A DNA stretch of 46,619 nucleotides from Limnohabitans sp. Rim8 (GCA_945897465.1 CAMDFK010000025.1:1-46619), one strand, 5' to 3'; shown: positions 22,077-31,774, counted from the first letter of the stretch. Translations and numbers: made by a program. Notes: a model not told the origin generated them from the letters alone.

Positions 22077-22994
22077 GTGTCTGACCCCTACCCTGCGCGC
22101 CACGCCGAGCGCGAAGACAAACGAAGTTTTCTGCAAAAACTGGCGGAGTTCATCCACCCCGGACCCGATTCGGCCGATGAGCTGATCGAGACTCTGGCCG
22201 AGGCCGAAGACAACCAGATCATCAACACCGAGAGCCGATTGATGCTCGAAGGGGTGATTCGCATGGCCGACATGACCGCCAGTGATGTGATGCTGGCTGC
22301 CCCGCGGATGGACCTGCTCAACATCGAAGACCCCATGGACGAGTTGCTGCACCAGGTGATCGACACCGGGCATTCGCGCTTTCCGGTCTTCGAGGGTGAG
22401 CGCGACAACATCATCGGTATCTTGTTGGCCAAAGACCTGCTCAAACTGGAGCGTGCGCCCGAGTTGAACATCCGCACCTTGTTGCGCCCGGCGGTGTTTG
22501 TGCCTGAAAGCAAGGGCCTGAACGATTTGCTGCGCCAGTTCCGCGACAACCGCAACCACTTGGCCATCGTGATCGACGAGTACGGCCGCACGGCCGGGCT
22601 GATCACCATCGAGGATGTGCTGGAACAAATCGTGGGCGAGATCGAGGACGAGTTCGACATCGCCGAGGATGCGGGTGATATTTTTGGCCTGCCAGACCGC
22701 AGTTTCAGGGTCAGCGGTGACACCGCCATCGAGCGTGTGGATGAAGCTTTTGGTGTGGATTTGAGGCAGGCGCGGCTGGCCGACGATGGCCATGACTTCG
22801 ACACCTTGGGCGGCCTGATCGCCCACGAAATGGGTCGCGTACCACACCGTGGTGAAAGCTTCGAGTTGGCGGGATTGCGCTTTGTCGTTTTGCACACGCG
22901 TGCAGGTGCCGTGCGCTGGTTCAAGGTGTCGCCTTTGCCCCTTCCAGGTGCTGAACAGTCCAGCAAGACGCTTGCACCAGGGCCTATTGCATGA
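22077..22994 (+). CDS. corC: CorC/HlyC-family protein with paired CBS domains (GTG start)
   Basis: The 305-residue soluble protein has two CBS domains (about 65–190: MTASDVMLAAPRMDLL…, GHSRFPVFEGERDNIIGILLAKDLL; RPAVFVPESKGLNDLLRQF, HLAIVIDEYGRTAGLITIEDVLEQIVGEIEDE). A C-terminal CorC/HlyC transporter-associated domain follows (about 205–285). It is usually linked to Mg/Co efflux or membrane lipid homeostasis, and in betaproteobacteria lies just upstream of lnt. The start is GTG 22077 with no strong binding site. The stop overlaps the lnt ATG as ATGA. Confidence 0.9.
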   Translation: MSDPYPARHAEREDKRSFLQKLAEFIHPGPDSADELIETLAEAEDNQIINTESRLMLEGVIRMADMTASDVMLAAPRMDLLNIEDPMDELLHQVIDTGHSRFPVFEGERDNIIGILLAKDLLKLERAPELNIRTLLRPAVFVPESKGLNDLLRQFRDNRNHLAIVIDEYGRTAGLITIEDVLEQIVGEIEDEFDIAEDAGDIFGLPDRSFRVSGDTAIERVDEAFGVDLRQARLADDGHDFDTLGGLIAHEMGRVPHRGESFELAGLRFVVLHTRAGAVRWFKVSPLPLPGAEQSSKTLAPGPIA

Positions 22995-24571
22995 GTGGTA
23001 TGCAGCCACGCGCTCTGTTAAGGCAGACCGTTTGGCCCGCTTTGGCTGGGATCGCTCAGGCCGCGTCCATCGCCTGGCCGGGGAGTGGCCAGGCCTTGGG
23101 TTGGTTGCAGGTCTTGAGTTTGACGCTGTTGGCGGTGGGCTTGGCGCGTTTGGCGCGAATGGCCCATTCGCCGTTTACTCGGGGTCGCGAGGCTCATCCT
23201 CTCAAACGGGCAGCCTGGTTCGGTGGTGTGTTTGCCACGGCCTGGTTGGCAGGGAGTTTTTGGTGGCTGTATGTGTCCATGCACCAGGTGGGGGGCTTGC
23301 CCGCGCCCTTGGCCGTGCTGGCTGTGCTGGCCTTGGCGGCGGCGCTGGCGCTGTATTACGCCGCCGCTTCGGCGGCCTGGGTGGGCCTGGCGCGGGGCCT
23401 GGCGGCCGAGCGGCCGGGGTGGGCCAGCGCTTTGTTTGCGGCGGTGTGGACCTTGGCCGAACTCATGCGCGGGCGTTGGCTCACGGGTTTTCCGTGGGGG
23501 GCCGGGGGCTATGCGCATGTGGATGGCACTTTGATCGCCTTCGCGCCTTGGGTGGGGGTCTACGGCATGGGGGCTGTGGCCGCCTGGCTGGCCATGCGCC
23601 TGGCGCTGGCGGGCTGGCGCTTGAGGGCGCTCAAGCCACTGATCGGCGTGGGCCTTGCCGCTTGGGCTTTGCAGGCCTTTGGGCCGGTGTTCACCACCTC
23701 GGCGGGCACCGCACAGGTGCAGTTGCTGCAAGCCAATATTTCGCAAAACGACAAGTTCCAGGCTGCCAGTGGCGTGCGAGATGCGCTGCAGTGGTACGAC
23801 GAACAATTGCGCGCCAGCCAGCAGCCTTTGGTGGTAGCCCCTGAAACCGCCATACCCCTGTTGCCCCGCCATTTGCCGGAGGGCTATTGGGGTGGTTTGC
23901 AAGCGTATTTCTCTGAGCCCGGGCGACCAGTGGCCTTGGTGGGCCTGCCCTTGGGCAGCTTGGAAGAGGGCTACACCAATTCGGTGGTGGCGCTGGGGCC
24001 TCAGGGCGCCGCGACCTACCGCTATGACAAATCGCACCTCGTGCCCTTTGGCGAATTCATCCCGCCGGGTTTTGCCTGGTTCATCCGCATGATGAACATT
24101 CCTCTGGGCGATTTCAAGTCCGGTGGCTGGGATCAGGCTTCGCTGGTCTGGCAAGGCCAGCGCCTGGCCCCCAACGTTTGCTATGAAGACCTGTTTGGCG
24201 AAGAGCTGGCCCTGCGTTTCAAAGACCCGGCCAGTGCGCCCACGGCCTTGGTGAATGTGAGCAACATCGCCTGGTTTGGCGACACGCTGGCGGTGGACCA
24301 GCACCTGAACATTTCGCGGTTGCGGGCCATTGAGTTGGGCCGACCCATGCTGCGCGCCACCAACACCGGGGCCACCGCCATCATCGACCACACGGGCCGT
24401 GTGACGGACCAGCTGCCCCGTTTCACCCGGGGCAGCCTGACGGGCACTTTTGACGGGCGACATGGCCTCACGCCCTTTGCCCGCTGGGCCGGCGCCTGGG
24501 GTTTGGCCCCTCTGTGGGCGCTTTGCTGTGCAGTGGTGGCTTGGGCTTTTTGGCAGCGTCAAAGGCCGTAA
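22991..24571 (+). CDS. lnt: Apolipoprotein N-acyltransferase
   Basis: Lnt adds the third acyl chain to the N-terminal cysteine of lipoproteins in the inner membrane. The 526-residue product has a multi-pass N-terminal half (residues about 10–225) and a nitrilase-like periplasmic domain. The catalytic triad is E285 (APETAIPLLP), K347 (YRYDKSHLVPFGEF) and C397 (NVCYEDLFGEE), spaced as in E. coli Lnt. A last hydrophobic helix closes the protein (LAPLWALCCAVVAWAFW). It is coupled to corC by a 4-nt overlap. Confidence 0.95.
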   Translation: MSGMQPRALLRQTVWPALAGIAQAASIAWPGSGQALGWLQVLSLTLLAVGLARLARMAHSPFTRGREAHPLKRAAWFGGVFATAWLAGSFWWLYVSMHQVGGLPAPLAVLAVLALAAALALYYAAASAAWVGLARGLAAERPGWASALFAAVWTLAELMRGRWLTGFPWGAGGYAHVDGTLIAFAPWVGVYGMGAVAAWLAMRLALAGWRLRALKPLIGVGLAAWALQAFGPVFTTSAGTAQVQLLQANISQNDKFQAASGVRDALQWYDEQLRASQQPLVVAPETAIPLLPRHLPEGYWGGLQAYFSEPGRPVALVGLPLGSLEEGYTNSVVALGPQGAATYRYDKSHLVPFGEFIPPGFAWFIRMMNIPLGDFKSGGWDQASLVWQGQRLAPNVCYEDLFGEELALRFKDPASAPTALVNVSNIAWFGDTLAVDQHLNISRLRAIELGRPMLRATNTGATAIIDHTGRVTDQLPRFTRGSLTGTFDGRHGLTPFARWAGAWGLAPLWALCCAVVAWAFWQRQRP

Positions 24572-24641
24572 AATCAAGGGCTGACGCAAAACCTGCGCCC
24601 CTCTCTAACTCAAGCCAGCTCGCTGCTGGCCTGCTCAGGCC

Positions 24642-25547
24642 ATGTTGACCTTCCAGCAAATCATTCTCAAATTGCAGCAGTACTGGGACGCCCAGGGCTG
24701 CGCCTTGCTCCAGCCCTACGACATGGAAGTCGGCGCGGGCACCAGCCACACGGCCACGTTTTTGCGCGCCATTGGCCCCGAGCCTTGGAAGGCAGCTTAC
24801 GTGCAGCCCAGTCGCCGCCCCAAAGATGGCCGCTATGGGCACAACCCCAACCGCCTTCAGCATTACTACCAATACCAAGTGGTCCTCAAGCCCGCGCCCA
24901 GCAACATCCTGGAGCTGTATCTGGGCTCGCTCGAAGCGCTGGGTTTTGATCTGAAAAAGAACGACATTCGCTTCGTCGAAGACGATTGGGAAAACCCCAC
25001 GCTGGGCGCTTGGGGTCTGGGCTGGGAGGTCTGGCTCAACGGCATGGAAGTCACGCAGTTCACTTATTTCCAGCAAGTGGGCGGCATCGACTGCAAGCCG
25101 ATCACCGGCGAGATCACCTATGGCCTGGAGCGCCTGGCCATGTATTTGCAGGGTGTGGACAACGTCTACAACCTCAAGTGGACCGACACCTTGAGCTACG
25201 GCGATGTGTACCACCAAAACGAGGTGGAGCAGTCCACCTACAACTTTGAGCATTCAGACGCCGACTTTTTGTTCACGGCCTTCAATGCCCATGAAAAGCA
25301 GGCGCAAAACCTGATTGTTCAGCAGCTGGCTTTGCCCGCCTACGAGCAAGTGCTCAAGGCCGCACACACCTTCAACCTGCTGGACGCGCGTGGCGCCATC
25401 AGCGTGACCGAGCGCGCCGCCTACATTGGTCGCATCCGCAATCTGGCCCGCAGCGTGGCGCAGAGTTATTACGAAAGCCGTGAACGTCTGGACTTTCCTA
25501 TGGCCCCGCGTGAATGGGTTGCCCAAATGCCCAAGAAAGCCGCCTGA
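24642..25547 (+). CDS. glyQ: Glycyl-tRNA synthetase alpha subunit
   Basis: GlyQ forms the alpha2beta2 glycyl-tRNA synthetase with GlyS and holds the class II catalytic core. The 301-residue product begins [20 protein letters not shown] and shows the highly conserved segments [40 protein letters not shown] and [18 protein letters not shown]. Length is normal. glyS starts 10 nt downstream. Confidence 0.97.
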   Translation: MLTFQQIILKLQQYWDAQGCALLQPYDMEVGAGTSHTATFLRAIGPEPWKAAYVQPSRRPKDGRYGHNPNRLQHYYQYQVVLKPAPSNILELYLGSLEALGFDLKKNDIRFVEDDWENPTLGAWGLGWEVWLNGMEVTQFTYFQQVGGIDCKPITGEITYGLERLAMYLQGVDNVYNLKWTDTLSYGDVYHQNEVEQSTYNFEHSDADFLFTAFNAHEKQAQNLIVQQLALPAYEQVLKAAHTFNLLDARGAISVTERAAYIGRIRNLARSVAQSYYESRERLDFPMAPREWVAQMPKKAA

Positions 25548-25557
25548 GGATCACGAC

Positions 25558-27690
25558 ATGACGACACAAAATTTGCTGGTGGAACTGTTTGTGGAAGAGC
25601 TGCCGCCCAAGGCACTCAACAAACTCGGTGTGGCTTTCTCGGGCGTGCTGGCTGAGCAACTCAAGGCTCAGGGCCTGGCCGCTGCCGACGCGGTGGTGAC
25701 CGCTTTTGCATCGCCCCGCCGTTTGGCAGCGCACGTGACCGGCGTACTGGCCCAAGCTGCCGACAAAGCCGTGCAGCAAAAGCTGATGCCTGTGGCCGTG
25801 GGCCTGGACGCGGCGGGCAACGCCACCCCCGCCTTGCTTAAAAAACTGCAAGCCCTGGGGGCTGACGTGAGCGACCCGGCAGCCGCTGTGGCCGCGCTCA
25901 AGCGCGCACCCGATGGCAAGGCCGAAGCCTTGTTTTACGACAGCCTGCTCCAAGGCGCATCGCTGCAAGCCGGGCTGCAAAAAGCTTTGGAAGAAGCGCT
26001 GGCCAAGCTGCCCATCCCCAAAGTCATGCAGTACCAACTGGAAACCGATTGTGAGCTGCCGGGCTGGAGCAGCGTGCACTTTGTGCGCCCTGCACACAGC
26101 CTGATCGCCCTGCACGGTGCCACCGTGGTGCCCATCAAAGCGCTGGGTTTGACGGCGGGCAACAAAACGCAAGGCCACCGCTTTGAAGCCAAGGTCTCGC
26201 CCGTGGTGTTGGCCCACGCTGACCAATACGACGAAGTGCTCAAGCGCGACGGTGCGGTCATTGCCGGCTTTGCCGAGCGCCGCGCTGAGATAGTGCGCCA
26301 ACTGAACGCAGCGGCCGCCCAGGTGAGCGGTGGTGCCAGGCCCATCGAAGACGAAGATTTGCTGGACGAAGTGACCGCGCTGGTCGAGCGCCCCAATGTG
26401 CTGAACTGCCAATTCGAGACCGAGTTCTTGGGCGTGCCGCAAGAGTGCCTGATCCTCACCATGAAAGCCAATCAGAAATACTTCCCCTTGATCGATGCGT
26501 CGGGCAAGCTGACAAACCGTTTCTTGGTGGTGAGCAACATCAGCCCCGACGATGCGTCGTTGGTGATCGGCGGCAACGAGCGCGTGGTGCGCCCGCGTCT
26601 GGCCGATGCCAAATTCTTCTTCGACCAAGACCGCAAAAAGACGCTCGAATCGCGCGTCGAAGGCTTGTCCAAAGTGGTCTACCACAACAAGCTGGGCACC
26701 CAAGGCGAGCGCATGGTGCGTGTCTGTGCCATCGCCAAAGCCATCGGCCAGCAGGTCGGCGGTGACGCCCTGGCCGCGCAAGCCGAGCAGGCCGCGCGCC
26801 TGGCCAAGACCGATTTGCTGACCGACATGGTGGGCGAGTTCCCCGAGCTGCAAGGCATCATGGGCGGCTACTATGCCCGCCACGACGGTTTGAGCCAAGA
26901 GGTGGCCGAGGCCATTGAAGACCATTACAAACCCCGCTTTGCGGGCGACGACCTGCCGCGCAACCACGTCGGCTTGGTGGTGGCGTTGGCCGACAAATTG
27001 GAAACCCTGGTCGGTATGTTCGGCATCGGCAATGTGCCCACGGGCGACAAAGACCCGTTTGCGCTGCGCCGCCACGCTCTGGGTGTGGTCCGCATGCTGG
27101 TTGAAAAAGACGTGGCGCTGGGCTTGCCCGAATTGCTGGCCTTGTCGACGCCCGTGTTCGGCGACAAGATTTCTGGCGGCGCCGATGCCTTGATCGACTT
27201 CATCTACGACCGTCTGTCGGGCAGCCTGCGCGAGCAAGGCTTCAGCGCTCAAGAGGTCGACGCCGTCATGGCCCTGCGTCCGGCCCGCTTGGGGCAGGTC
27301 AACCCGTTCTTGTCGGCCGTGCGCGCCTTTGCTGCCTTGCCTGAAAGCCCCGCTTTGGCGGCTGCCAACAAGCGCATCGGCAACATCCTGAAAAAAGCCG
27401 GTGAGGTGGACGCCCACGTCAACCCCGCACTGCTGCAAGAAGACGCCGAAAAAGGCCTGTACACCGCCATGCAAAAGTTACTGCCCGAATCCGAGGCGCA
27501 GTTCAAGGCGGGTGATTACACCGCCAGCTTGCAAACCTTGGCCGCGCTGCGTGCGCCGGTGGACGCTTTCTTTGACGACGTGATGGTCAACGCCGAAGAA
27601 ATGGACCTGCGCCTGAACCGCCAAGGCCTGCTCAAGTCGCTGCATGTGGCCATGAACCGCGTGGCCGATTTGTCGCGTCTGGCGACCTGA
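25558..27690 (+). CDS. glyS: Glycyl-tRNA synthetase beta subunit
   Basis: The 710-residue beta subunit carries tRNA-recognition and HD-like domains. Seen: NLLVELFVEELPPKAL at the N-terminus, PIPKVMQYQLETDCELPGWSSVHFVRPAHSLIALHG, LTMKANQKYFPLID, RPRLADAKFFFDQDRKKTLE, the GEFPELQGIMGGYYA block and DPFALRRHALGVVRML. The start ATG 25558 follows GAGGATCACGAC. An upstream in-frame ATG inside glyQ is not supported by conservation. Confidence 0.97.
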   Translation: MTTQNLLVELFVEELPPKALNKLGVAFSGVLAEQLKAQGLAAADAVVTAFASPRRLAAHVTGVLAQAADKAVQQKLMPVAVGLDAAGNATPALLKKLQALGADVSDPAAAVAALKRAPDGKAEALFYDSLLQGASLQAGLQKALEEALAKLPIPKVMQYQLETDCELPGWSSVHFVRPAHSLIALHGATVVPIKALGLTAGNKTQGHRFEAKVSPVVLAHADQYDEVLKRDGAVIAGFAERRAEIVRQLNAAAAQVSGGARPIEDEDLLDEVTALVERPNVLNCQFETEFLGVPQECLILTMKANQKYFPLIDASGKLTNRFLVVSNISPDDASLVIGGNERVVRPRLADAKFFFDQDRKKTLESRVEGLSKVVYHNKLGTQGERMVRVCAIAKAIGQQVGGDALAAQAEQAARLAKTDLLTDMVGEFPELQGIMGGYYARHDGLSQEVAEAIEDHYKPRFAGDDLPRNHVGLVVALADKLETLVGMFGIGNVPTGDKDPFALRRHALGVVRMLVEKDVALGLPELLALSTPVFGDKISGGADALIDFIYDRLSGSLREQGFSAQEVDAVMALRPARLGQVNPFLSAVRAFAALPESPALAAANKRIGNILKKAGEVDAHVNPALLQEDAEKGLYTAMQKLLPESEAQFKAGDYTASLQTLAALRAPVDAFFDDVMVNAEEMDLRLNRQGLLKSLHVAMNRVADLSRLAT

Positions 27691-27726
27691 TCGACCAACC
27701 CGAGTCTGGCCACCCACCGAGCGCGC

Positions 27727-28323
27727 ATGAACACCCATATGAAACTCGTCATCCTGGACCGCGACGGCACCATCAACCGCACGGGGGACGAGTTCGTCAA
27801 ATCGCCTGACGATTGGGAACCCTTGCCAGGTGCGCTGGAGGCGATCAGTCGGCTCAACCATGCGGGATTCCATGTGGTGCTGGTCACCAATGAGTCGGGT
27901 TTGGGGCGGGGCCTGTTTGACATGGCCGCCTTTAATGCCGTGCACAGCCACCTCGTCAAGAAATTGGCGGCCGTGGGCGGACGCATCGACGCCTTCTTCT
28001 ACTGCCCGCATGCGGCCGACGAAGCTTGTGCTTGTCGCAAACCCTTGCCGGGTCTTTTTTCGCAAATTGCCGAGCGCTATGGCGTGGACTTGATCGGCGT
28101 GCCTTGCATTGGCAACAGTTTGAGCGACATGCAGGTGGCCGAGGGGGTGGGTTGCTTGCCGCACATGGTGCTGAGTGGGCGGCACCCTGAATGGCTGGGC
28201 CAGGGCTTGCCGCCAGGCTTCCCGGACAACACACAGGTGCATGCCGATTTGGCCGCCTGTGTCGATCATTTGTTGGGCGCTGATCCGGGCTCGCGCTTAC
28301 CTTTGACAACGATGCCGACATGA
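27727..28323 (+). CDS. gmhB: D-glycero-beta-D-manno-heptose-1,7-bisphosphate 7-phosphatase
   Basis: GmhB is a HAD phosphatase in ADP-heptose synthesis for the lipopolysaccharide core. The 198-residue product has the HAD nucleophile motif LDRDGTIN (D11, D13), VTNESGLGRG (motif II), the zinc-binding CPHAADEACACRKP loop typical of GmhB, and the acidic GNSLSDMQVAEG motif. The start may be ATG 27727 or ATG 27739 (MKLV). The last codons overlap the next gene as ATGA. Confidence 0.92.
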   Translation: MNTHMKLVILDRDGTINRTGDEFVKSPDDWEPLPGALEAISRLNHAGFHVVLVTNESGLGRGLFDMAAFNAVHSHLVKKLAAVGGRIDAFFYCPHAADEACACRKPLPGLFSQIAERYGVDLIGVPCIGNSLSDMQVAEGVGCLPHMVLSGRHPEWLGQGLPPGFPDNTQVHADLAACVDHLLGADPGSRLPLTTMPT

Positions 28324-29105
28324 ACTTCATCCGCTCTTTGGTCCATGTGTTGTGGATGGCCATCACCGTCATCCCTTGGGCCTTGTTTGTGGTGCTGATT
28401 TCTTACTTCGTCAGCAGCACGCGGCTGTACTGGATTTGCGCGGGCTGGCTGCGCCTGGCCGTGAACAGTGGCACCTGGATTTTGGGCATCAAAAACCGCA
28501 TCCAGGGCATGGAAAACCTGCCCTTGGGCACCAAGGACCCGGCGGTTTTGCTGGTCAAGCACCAGTCGACTTGGGAGACCTTTGTGATGCCCGCCATCAT
28601 GCCGCACCCGCTGGCGTATGTGTTCAAAAAAGAGCTGTTGCATGTGCCCTTCTTTGGCTGGGCCATGGGCCGCTTGGACATGATCCACATCGACCGCAAG
28701 CAGCGCTCACGCGCCTTCGCCAAGGTGGTGCAACAAGGCCGCCGCCTTATGGAAGAAGGCGTTTGGGTCATCATGTTTCCTGAAGGCACACGCATCCCCC
28801 GTGGCCAAAAGGGCGAGTACAAAAGCGGCGGCGCACGCTTGGCCATTGCGGCCGGTGTGCCCGTCATCCCGATTGCCGTGACCTCGGCGCGCTGCTGGCC
28901 CACTCGGGCTTTTGTCAAAACACCGGGGGTGGTGGACATCTCGATTGGCCGCGCCATTTCGAGCGAAGGCCGCAGCGCCGAAGAGTTGATGCTCGAAGTT
29001 GAGACTTGGATCGAGTCCGAAATGCACCGACTCGACCCCGAGGCTTACCCTGAGGCGTGCCCCGAGGCACTCCCCCAGGCTAACTCAGCCGCCTCCGGGC
29101 ATTGA
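28320..29105 (+). CDS. plsC: Lysophospholipid (1-acylglycerol-3-phosphate-type) acyltransferase
   Basis: The 261-residue protein has an N-terminal membrane segment (about 7–30) and the PlsC acyltransferase motifs: motif I VKHQSTWETF with H81 and E86 (an HX4E version of the usual HX4D), motif III MFPEGTRIPRG, and GVPVIPIAVTSAR (motif IV). It would acylate lysophosphatidic acid or a related lysolipid at the inner membrane. The C-terminus ends in a Pro-Glu-Ala repeat stretch. It is coupled to gmhB by ATGA, and its stop overlaps a possible upstream TTG start of the next gene. Confidence 0.85.
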   Translation: MNFIRSLVHVLWMAITVIPWALFVVLISYFVSSTRLYWICAGWLRLAVNSGTWILGIKNRIQGMENLPLGTKDPAVLLVKHQSTWETFVMPAIMPHPLAYVFKKELLHVPFFGWAMGRLDMIHIDRKQRSRAFAKVVQQGRRLMEEGVWVIMFPEGTRIPRGQKGEYKSGGARLAIAAGVPVIPIAVTSARCWPTRAFVKTPGVVDISIGRAISSEGRSAEELMLEVETWIESEMHRLDPEAYPEACPEALPQANSAASGH

Positions 29106-29122
29106 ACCCAGCGGGGGCCAGC

Positions 29123-30064
29123 ATGCGCGCGCCTTTGCAGTTTGTGCTGGACTTTTTCACCGGGGGTGACCCGGTGCAGCCCAGCACCATGTCGCCGTCC
29201 ACAGCCAAGGTCCCGCCTGCAGCAGACGTCCAGTCTGTCGCGACAACCCCGCAGGCCGCGAAACCTCCCAGTTCAGGCGATGCCCAAGGGGCCTTGCCCC
29301 AGCCGAAAACCAGCCTTTGGGGCTTCACCCATCCCGCCGCCAACCGCCACGCCCAGTTGCAAGGCATCACGGTGTCTTTTCGTTTTGAACGCTCGCGGCG
29401 CAAGAGCATCGGTTTTTTGGTGGGGGCCGACGGTTTGGTGGTGCGTGCGCCCAACTGGGTGCCCCTGCGCGAGGTGGACGCTGCTGTGCAGGAAAAAGGC
29501 CGCTGGATTGTGGCCAAGCTGCAGCAATTCAAAGAGCGGCAGACCGAGCAGTTTCAAAAAGCCATCGAGTGGCGGCATGGGGCCGAGGTGCCTTTTTTGG
29601 GACGCACGGTGCAGCTGTGTGTGCTCGAGCGCGGCGTGGGGCGTGTGCATGGGCAAGACCTGGCACCCGAGCAGGTGCTGCCCGTGACGGTGCCGCCCGG
29701 TGCCTCGGTGACCCAGGTGCGCGACGCAGCGCAAGTGTGGCTCAAAAAACAGGCCAAAGCCTTGTTTGAACAGCGTCTGCACCACTTTGCGCCGCTCTTG
29801 GGGGTGCGTTGGCAAAAGCTCAGCCTGTCGAGCGCCAGCACCCTCTGGGGCAGTGCCCGTAACGATGGGCACATCCGCCTGAACTGGCGACTGGTCCACC
29901 TGCCCATCAGCCAGATCGACTACGTGGTGGTGCACGAGTTGGCCCACCTGCGCGAGATGAACCACAGCCCCCGCTTTTGGGAGACCGTGGGCGAGGTCAT
30001 GCCCGATTACGCCGAGCGTCGCAATGCCTTGCGCCAAGCGCCAGTTGGCCTGAAAGAAGATTGA
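29123..30064 (+). CDS. YgjP-like M48-type metallopeptidase (DUF45)
   Basis: The product is 313 residues from ATG 29123; a TTG at 29102 would add 7. The C-terminal half carries the zinc motif VVVHELAHLREMNHSPRFWETV (HExxH plus a downstream histidine) typical of the YgjP/DUF45 family, preceded by WGSARNDGHIRLNWRLVHLP. The family is predicted to be a metal-dependent hydrolase. The first ~60 residues are Pro/Ala-rich and low complexity. The gene is the last of the glyS–gmhB–plsC run and converges with the minus-strand MBL gene 26 nt away. Confidence 0.85.
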   Translation: MRAPLQFVLDFFTGGDPVQPSTMSPSTAKVPPAADVQSVATTPQAAKPPSSGDAQGALPQPKTSLWGFTHPAANRHAQLQGITVSFRFERSRRKSIGFLVGADGLVVRAPNWVPLREVDAAVQEKGRWIVAKLQQFKERQTEQFQKAIEWRHGAEVPFLGRTVQLCVLERGVGRVHGQDLAPEQVLPVTVPPGASVTQVRDAAQVWLKKQAKALFEQRLHHFAPLLGVRWQKLSLSSASTLWGSARNDGHIRLNWRLVHLPISQIDYVVVHELAHLREMNHSPRFWETVGEVMPDYAERRNALRQAPVGLKED

Positions 30065-30090
30065 GCCTGAACTTGCGTGAAGCCGATGGC

Positions 30091-31236
30091 TTATGGGCGA
30101 GTGCTGAACCGCACCACACCATCTGCCCCGCGTTCGCGGTGCATCTGACTGGTCAGCCACAGCAGGTTCAGGTGCGCCACGGCTTCGCCTAGGGCAAACG
30201 TGGTCTGGTGCACATCCAGGGGGCGCTTGAACAGCACAGGCAAGAGCTCGTGTGCGCAGCACGCTGTAGCCCTGCAAGCGTGCAGCAACTCGGCCAGGCG
30301 CTCGGCGTGGTGTGATTTCAGTTGCGCAATGCGCGTGGCAGCGCCCTGGAAAGGCCGCCCGTGCGAGGGCAGCACCAAGGTGGCATCGGGCAGCTGCGCC
30401 ATCTTGTCCAGTGAGTCGAGGAACCACTGCAGCGGGTTGCCATCGGGCTCCATGGCGTAGACGCTCACGTTGGTGGAGATGGAAGGCAGCAGCATGTCGC
30501 CGCTGATCAGCAATTGCTGCTGCGCATCAAGCAAAGCCATGTGTTCGGGCGAGTGGCCATAGCCGCTGATGCACTGCCAAAGGCGCTCCCCGATGCGCAC
30601 CTGCATGCCCGCCATCAAACGCACATAAGCCCCAGGGATCTGGGGCACCATGCTGGGGTAATAACCCACCCGCGCTTGCACCTGAGCCAGTTCTTCGGCT
30701 TGGTTCCAGCCGTGCGACTTGAAAAAAGCCACCGTGGGCGCACCGCCAAAATTGGACAGCCCGCCGCAAGCGAGCAGGGCCGATTGGTACTCGCTGGTGC
30801 TCATCCACAGCGGCGCTTGCCAGCGCTCGCACAGCCAGTGCGCCAAGCCCATGTGGTCGGGGTGCATGTGGGTGGCCAGCACGCGCAAGATGGGCAAGCC
30901 CTGCAGCACTTTCGCCTCCACATCTTGCCAAGCTTGGCGCGTGGCCGGGTTGTCAATTCCGCAGTCCACGGCGGTCCAGCCTTCACGCAGCACGTCCGGC
31001 TGGGCCGGGTCGGGCAGTCGGTCGCGCAGCAGCCACAGGTTGATGTGGTTGAGCGCAAAGGGCAAGCCCATGCGCAGCCAAAAAACACCGGGCGCCACCT
31101 CAATGGCATTGCCTGTGGGGGGCAGTTGCTCGGCCAGGGGATAGTGCAAGGGCGCGCCGTCGACGCGGGCGCTGGGGGCTGGCATCTCGCGGTCTGTGGG
31201 CAAGGTGAGCATGCTTTGGGGGCTTTGGGTTAGCAT
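30091..31236 (-). CDS. Metallo-beta-lactamase-fold hydrolase next to the liu regulator
   Basis: The product is 381 residues from ATG 31236 (ATG 31215 would also fit). It carries the zinc motif ATHMHPDHMGLAHWL, a later GYGHSPEHMALL, SGDMLLPS and VLPSHGRPF, a complete MBL-fold set. A C-terminal helical extension follows. The substrate is unknown. It is divergent from the MerR-type regulator, and a perfect palindrome (31251–31266) lies 14 nt upstream of its start. It is therefore probably a member of that regulon, perhaps acting on acyl-CoA thioesters, which is inference. Confidence 0.85.
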   Translation of the reverse strand: MLTQSPQSMLTLPTDREMPAPSARVDGAPLHYPLAEQLPPTGNAIEVAPGVFWLRMGLPFALNHINLWLLRDRLPDPAQPDVLREGWTAVDCGIDNPATRQAWQDVEAKVLQGLPILRVLATHMHPDHMGLAHWLCERWQAPLWMSTSEYQSALLACGGLSNFGGAPTVAFFKSHGWNQAEELAQVQARVGYYPSMVPQIPGAYVRLMAGMQVRIGERLWQCISGYGHSPEHMALLDAQQQLLISGDMLLPSISTNVSVYAMEPDGNPLQWFLDSLDKMAQLPDATLVLPSHGRPFQGAATRIAQLKSHHAERLAELLHACRATACCAHELLPVLFKRPLDVHQTTFALGEAVAHLNLLWLTSQMHRERGADGVVRFSTRP

Positions 31237-31244
31237 TCGGGCGT

Positions 31245-31266
31245 TTGACGTTGACGTTAACGTCAA
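31245..31266 (+). promoter_or_regulatory. Palindromic operator, divergent MBL / liuR promoter region
   Basis: TTGACGTTAACGTCAA (31251–31266) is a perfect 16-bp palindrome. It is preceded directly by an extra half-site TTGACG (31245–31250). It lies between the divergent genes, 75 nt before the regulator ATG. From memory it resembles sites described for LiuR-type MerR regulators; I have not checked this against a database. Confidence 0.75.
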
Positions 31267-31340
31267 AGACAGACTTTCATTTTAGGGGCGGGTTTTTTGC
31301 AGGCCTGTCCCGGTTGCGCAAGCTCAGGGGACCCTACGCC

Positions 31341-31745
31341 ATGGCGAACACGTACACGATCAGCGATCTGGCCCAGGAATTTGACCTGACCACCCGGGCG
31401 ATTCGTTTTTACGAAGACATGGGCCTGCTCGAACCCGTGCGCTCCGGCCCGGGCGGGCGCAACCGCGTTTACTCCTCGCGAGACCGCACCCGTCTCAAAC
31501 TCACCCTGCGGGCCAAGCGCCTGGGTCTGTCGCTCAACGAGGCCAAAGACCTGATCGACATGTACGACAGCCCGCGCGACACCGTGCCGCAGCTCAAAAA
31601 ATTCCTCGTGGTGCTGGCCGAACACCGCCAGCAACTGGAGTCGCAACTGTCGGATCTGGAGGCCACCTTGGACGAGGTCAAAACCCACGAAAAGGAAACC
31701 CGCAGCTTGCTGACCAAGGCCAGCAAGGCGGGCGTTGGTGCCTGA
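31341..31745 (+). CDS. liuR: MerR-family regulator of leucine/isovalerate catabolism (LiuR-like)
   Basis: The 134-residue product has the MerR winged helix at the N-terminus (YTISDLAQEFDLTTRAIRFYEDMGLLEPVRSGPGGRNRVYSSRDR) and a C-terminal coiled coil (VLAEHRQQLESQLSDLEATLDEVKTHEKETRSLL). It lacks the cysteines of metal-sensing MerR members. Start ATG 31341 follows AGGGG. The position beside isovaleryl-CoA dehydrogenase and the two matching palindromes supports LiuR, which in other proteobacteria represses branched-chain amino acid catabolism. The gene symbol is by context. Confidence 0.82.
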   Translation: MANTYTISDLAQEFDLTTRAIRFYEDMGLLEPVRSGPGGRNRVYSSRDRTRLKLTLRAKRLGLSLNEAKDLIDMYDSPRDTVPQLKKFLVVLAEHRQQLESQLSDLEATLDEVKTHEKETRSLLTKASKAGVGA

Positions 31746-31774
31746 AAGCGTGGCTTGAAGGCTGTTGGTTTTGA

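Noticed and set aside
24541-24641. Promoter for glyQ at TTGGCA…TAAAAT
   Set aside because: The spacing between the boxes is only 13 nt, too short for a sigma-70 promoter; transcription may come from upstream.
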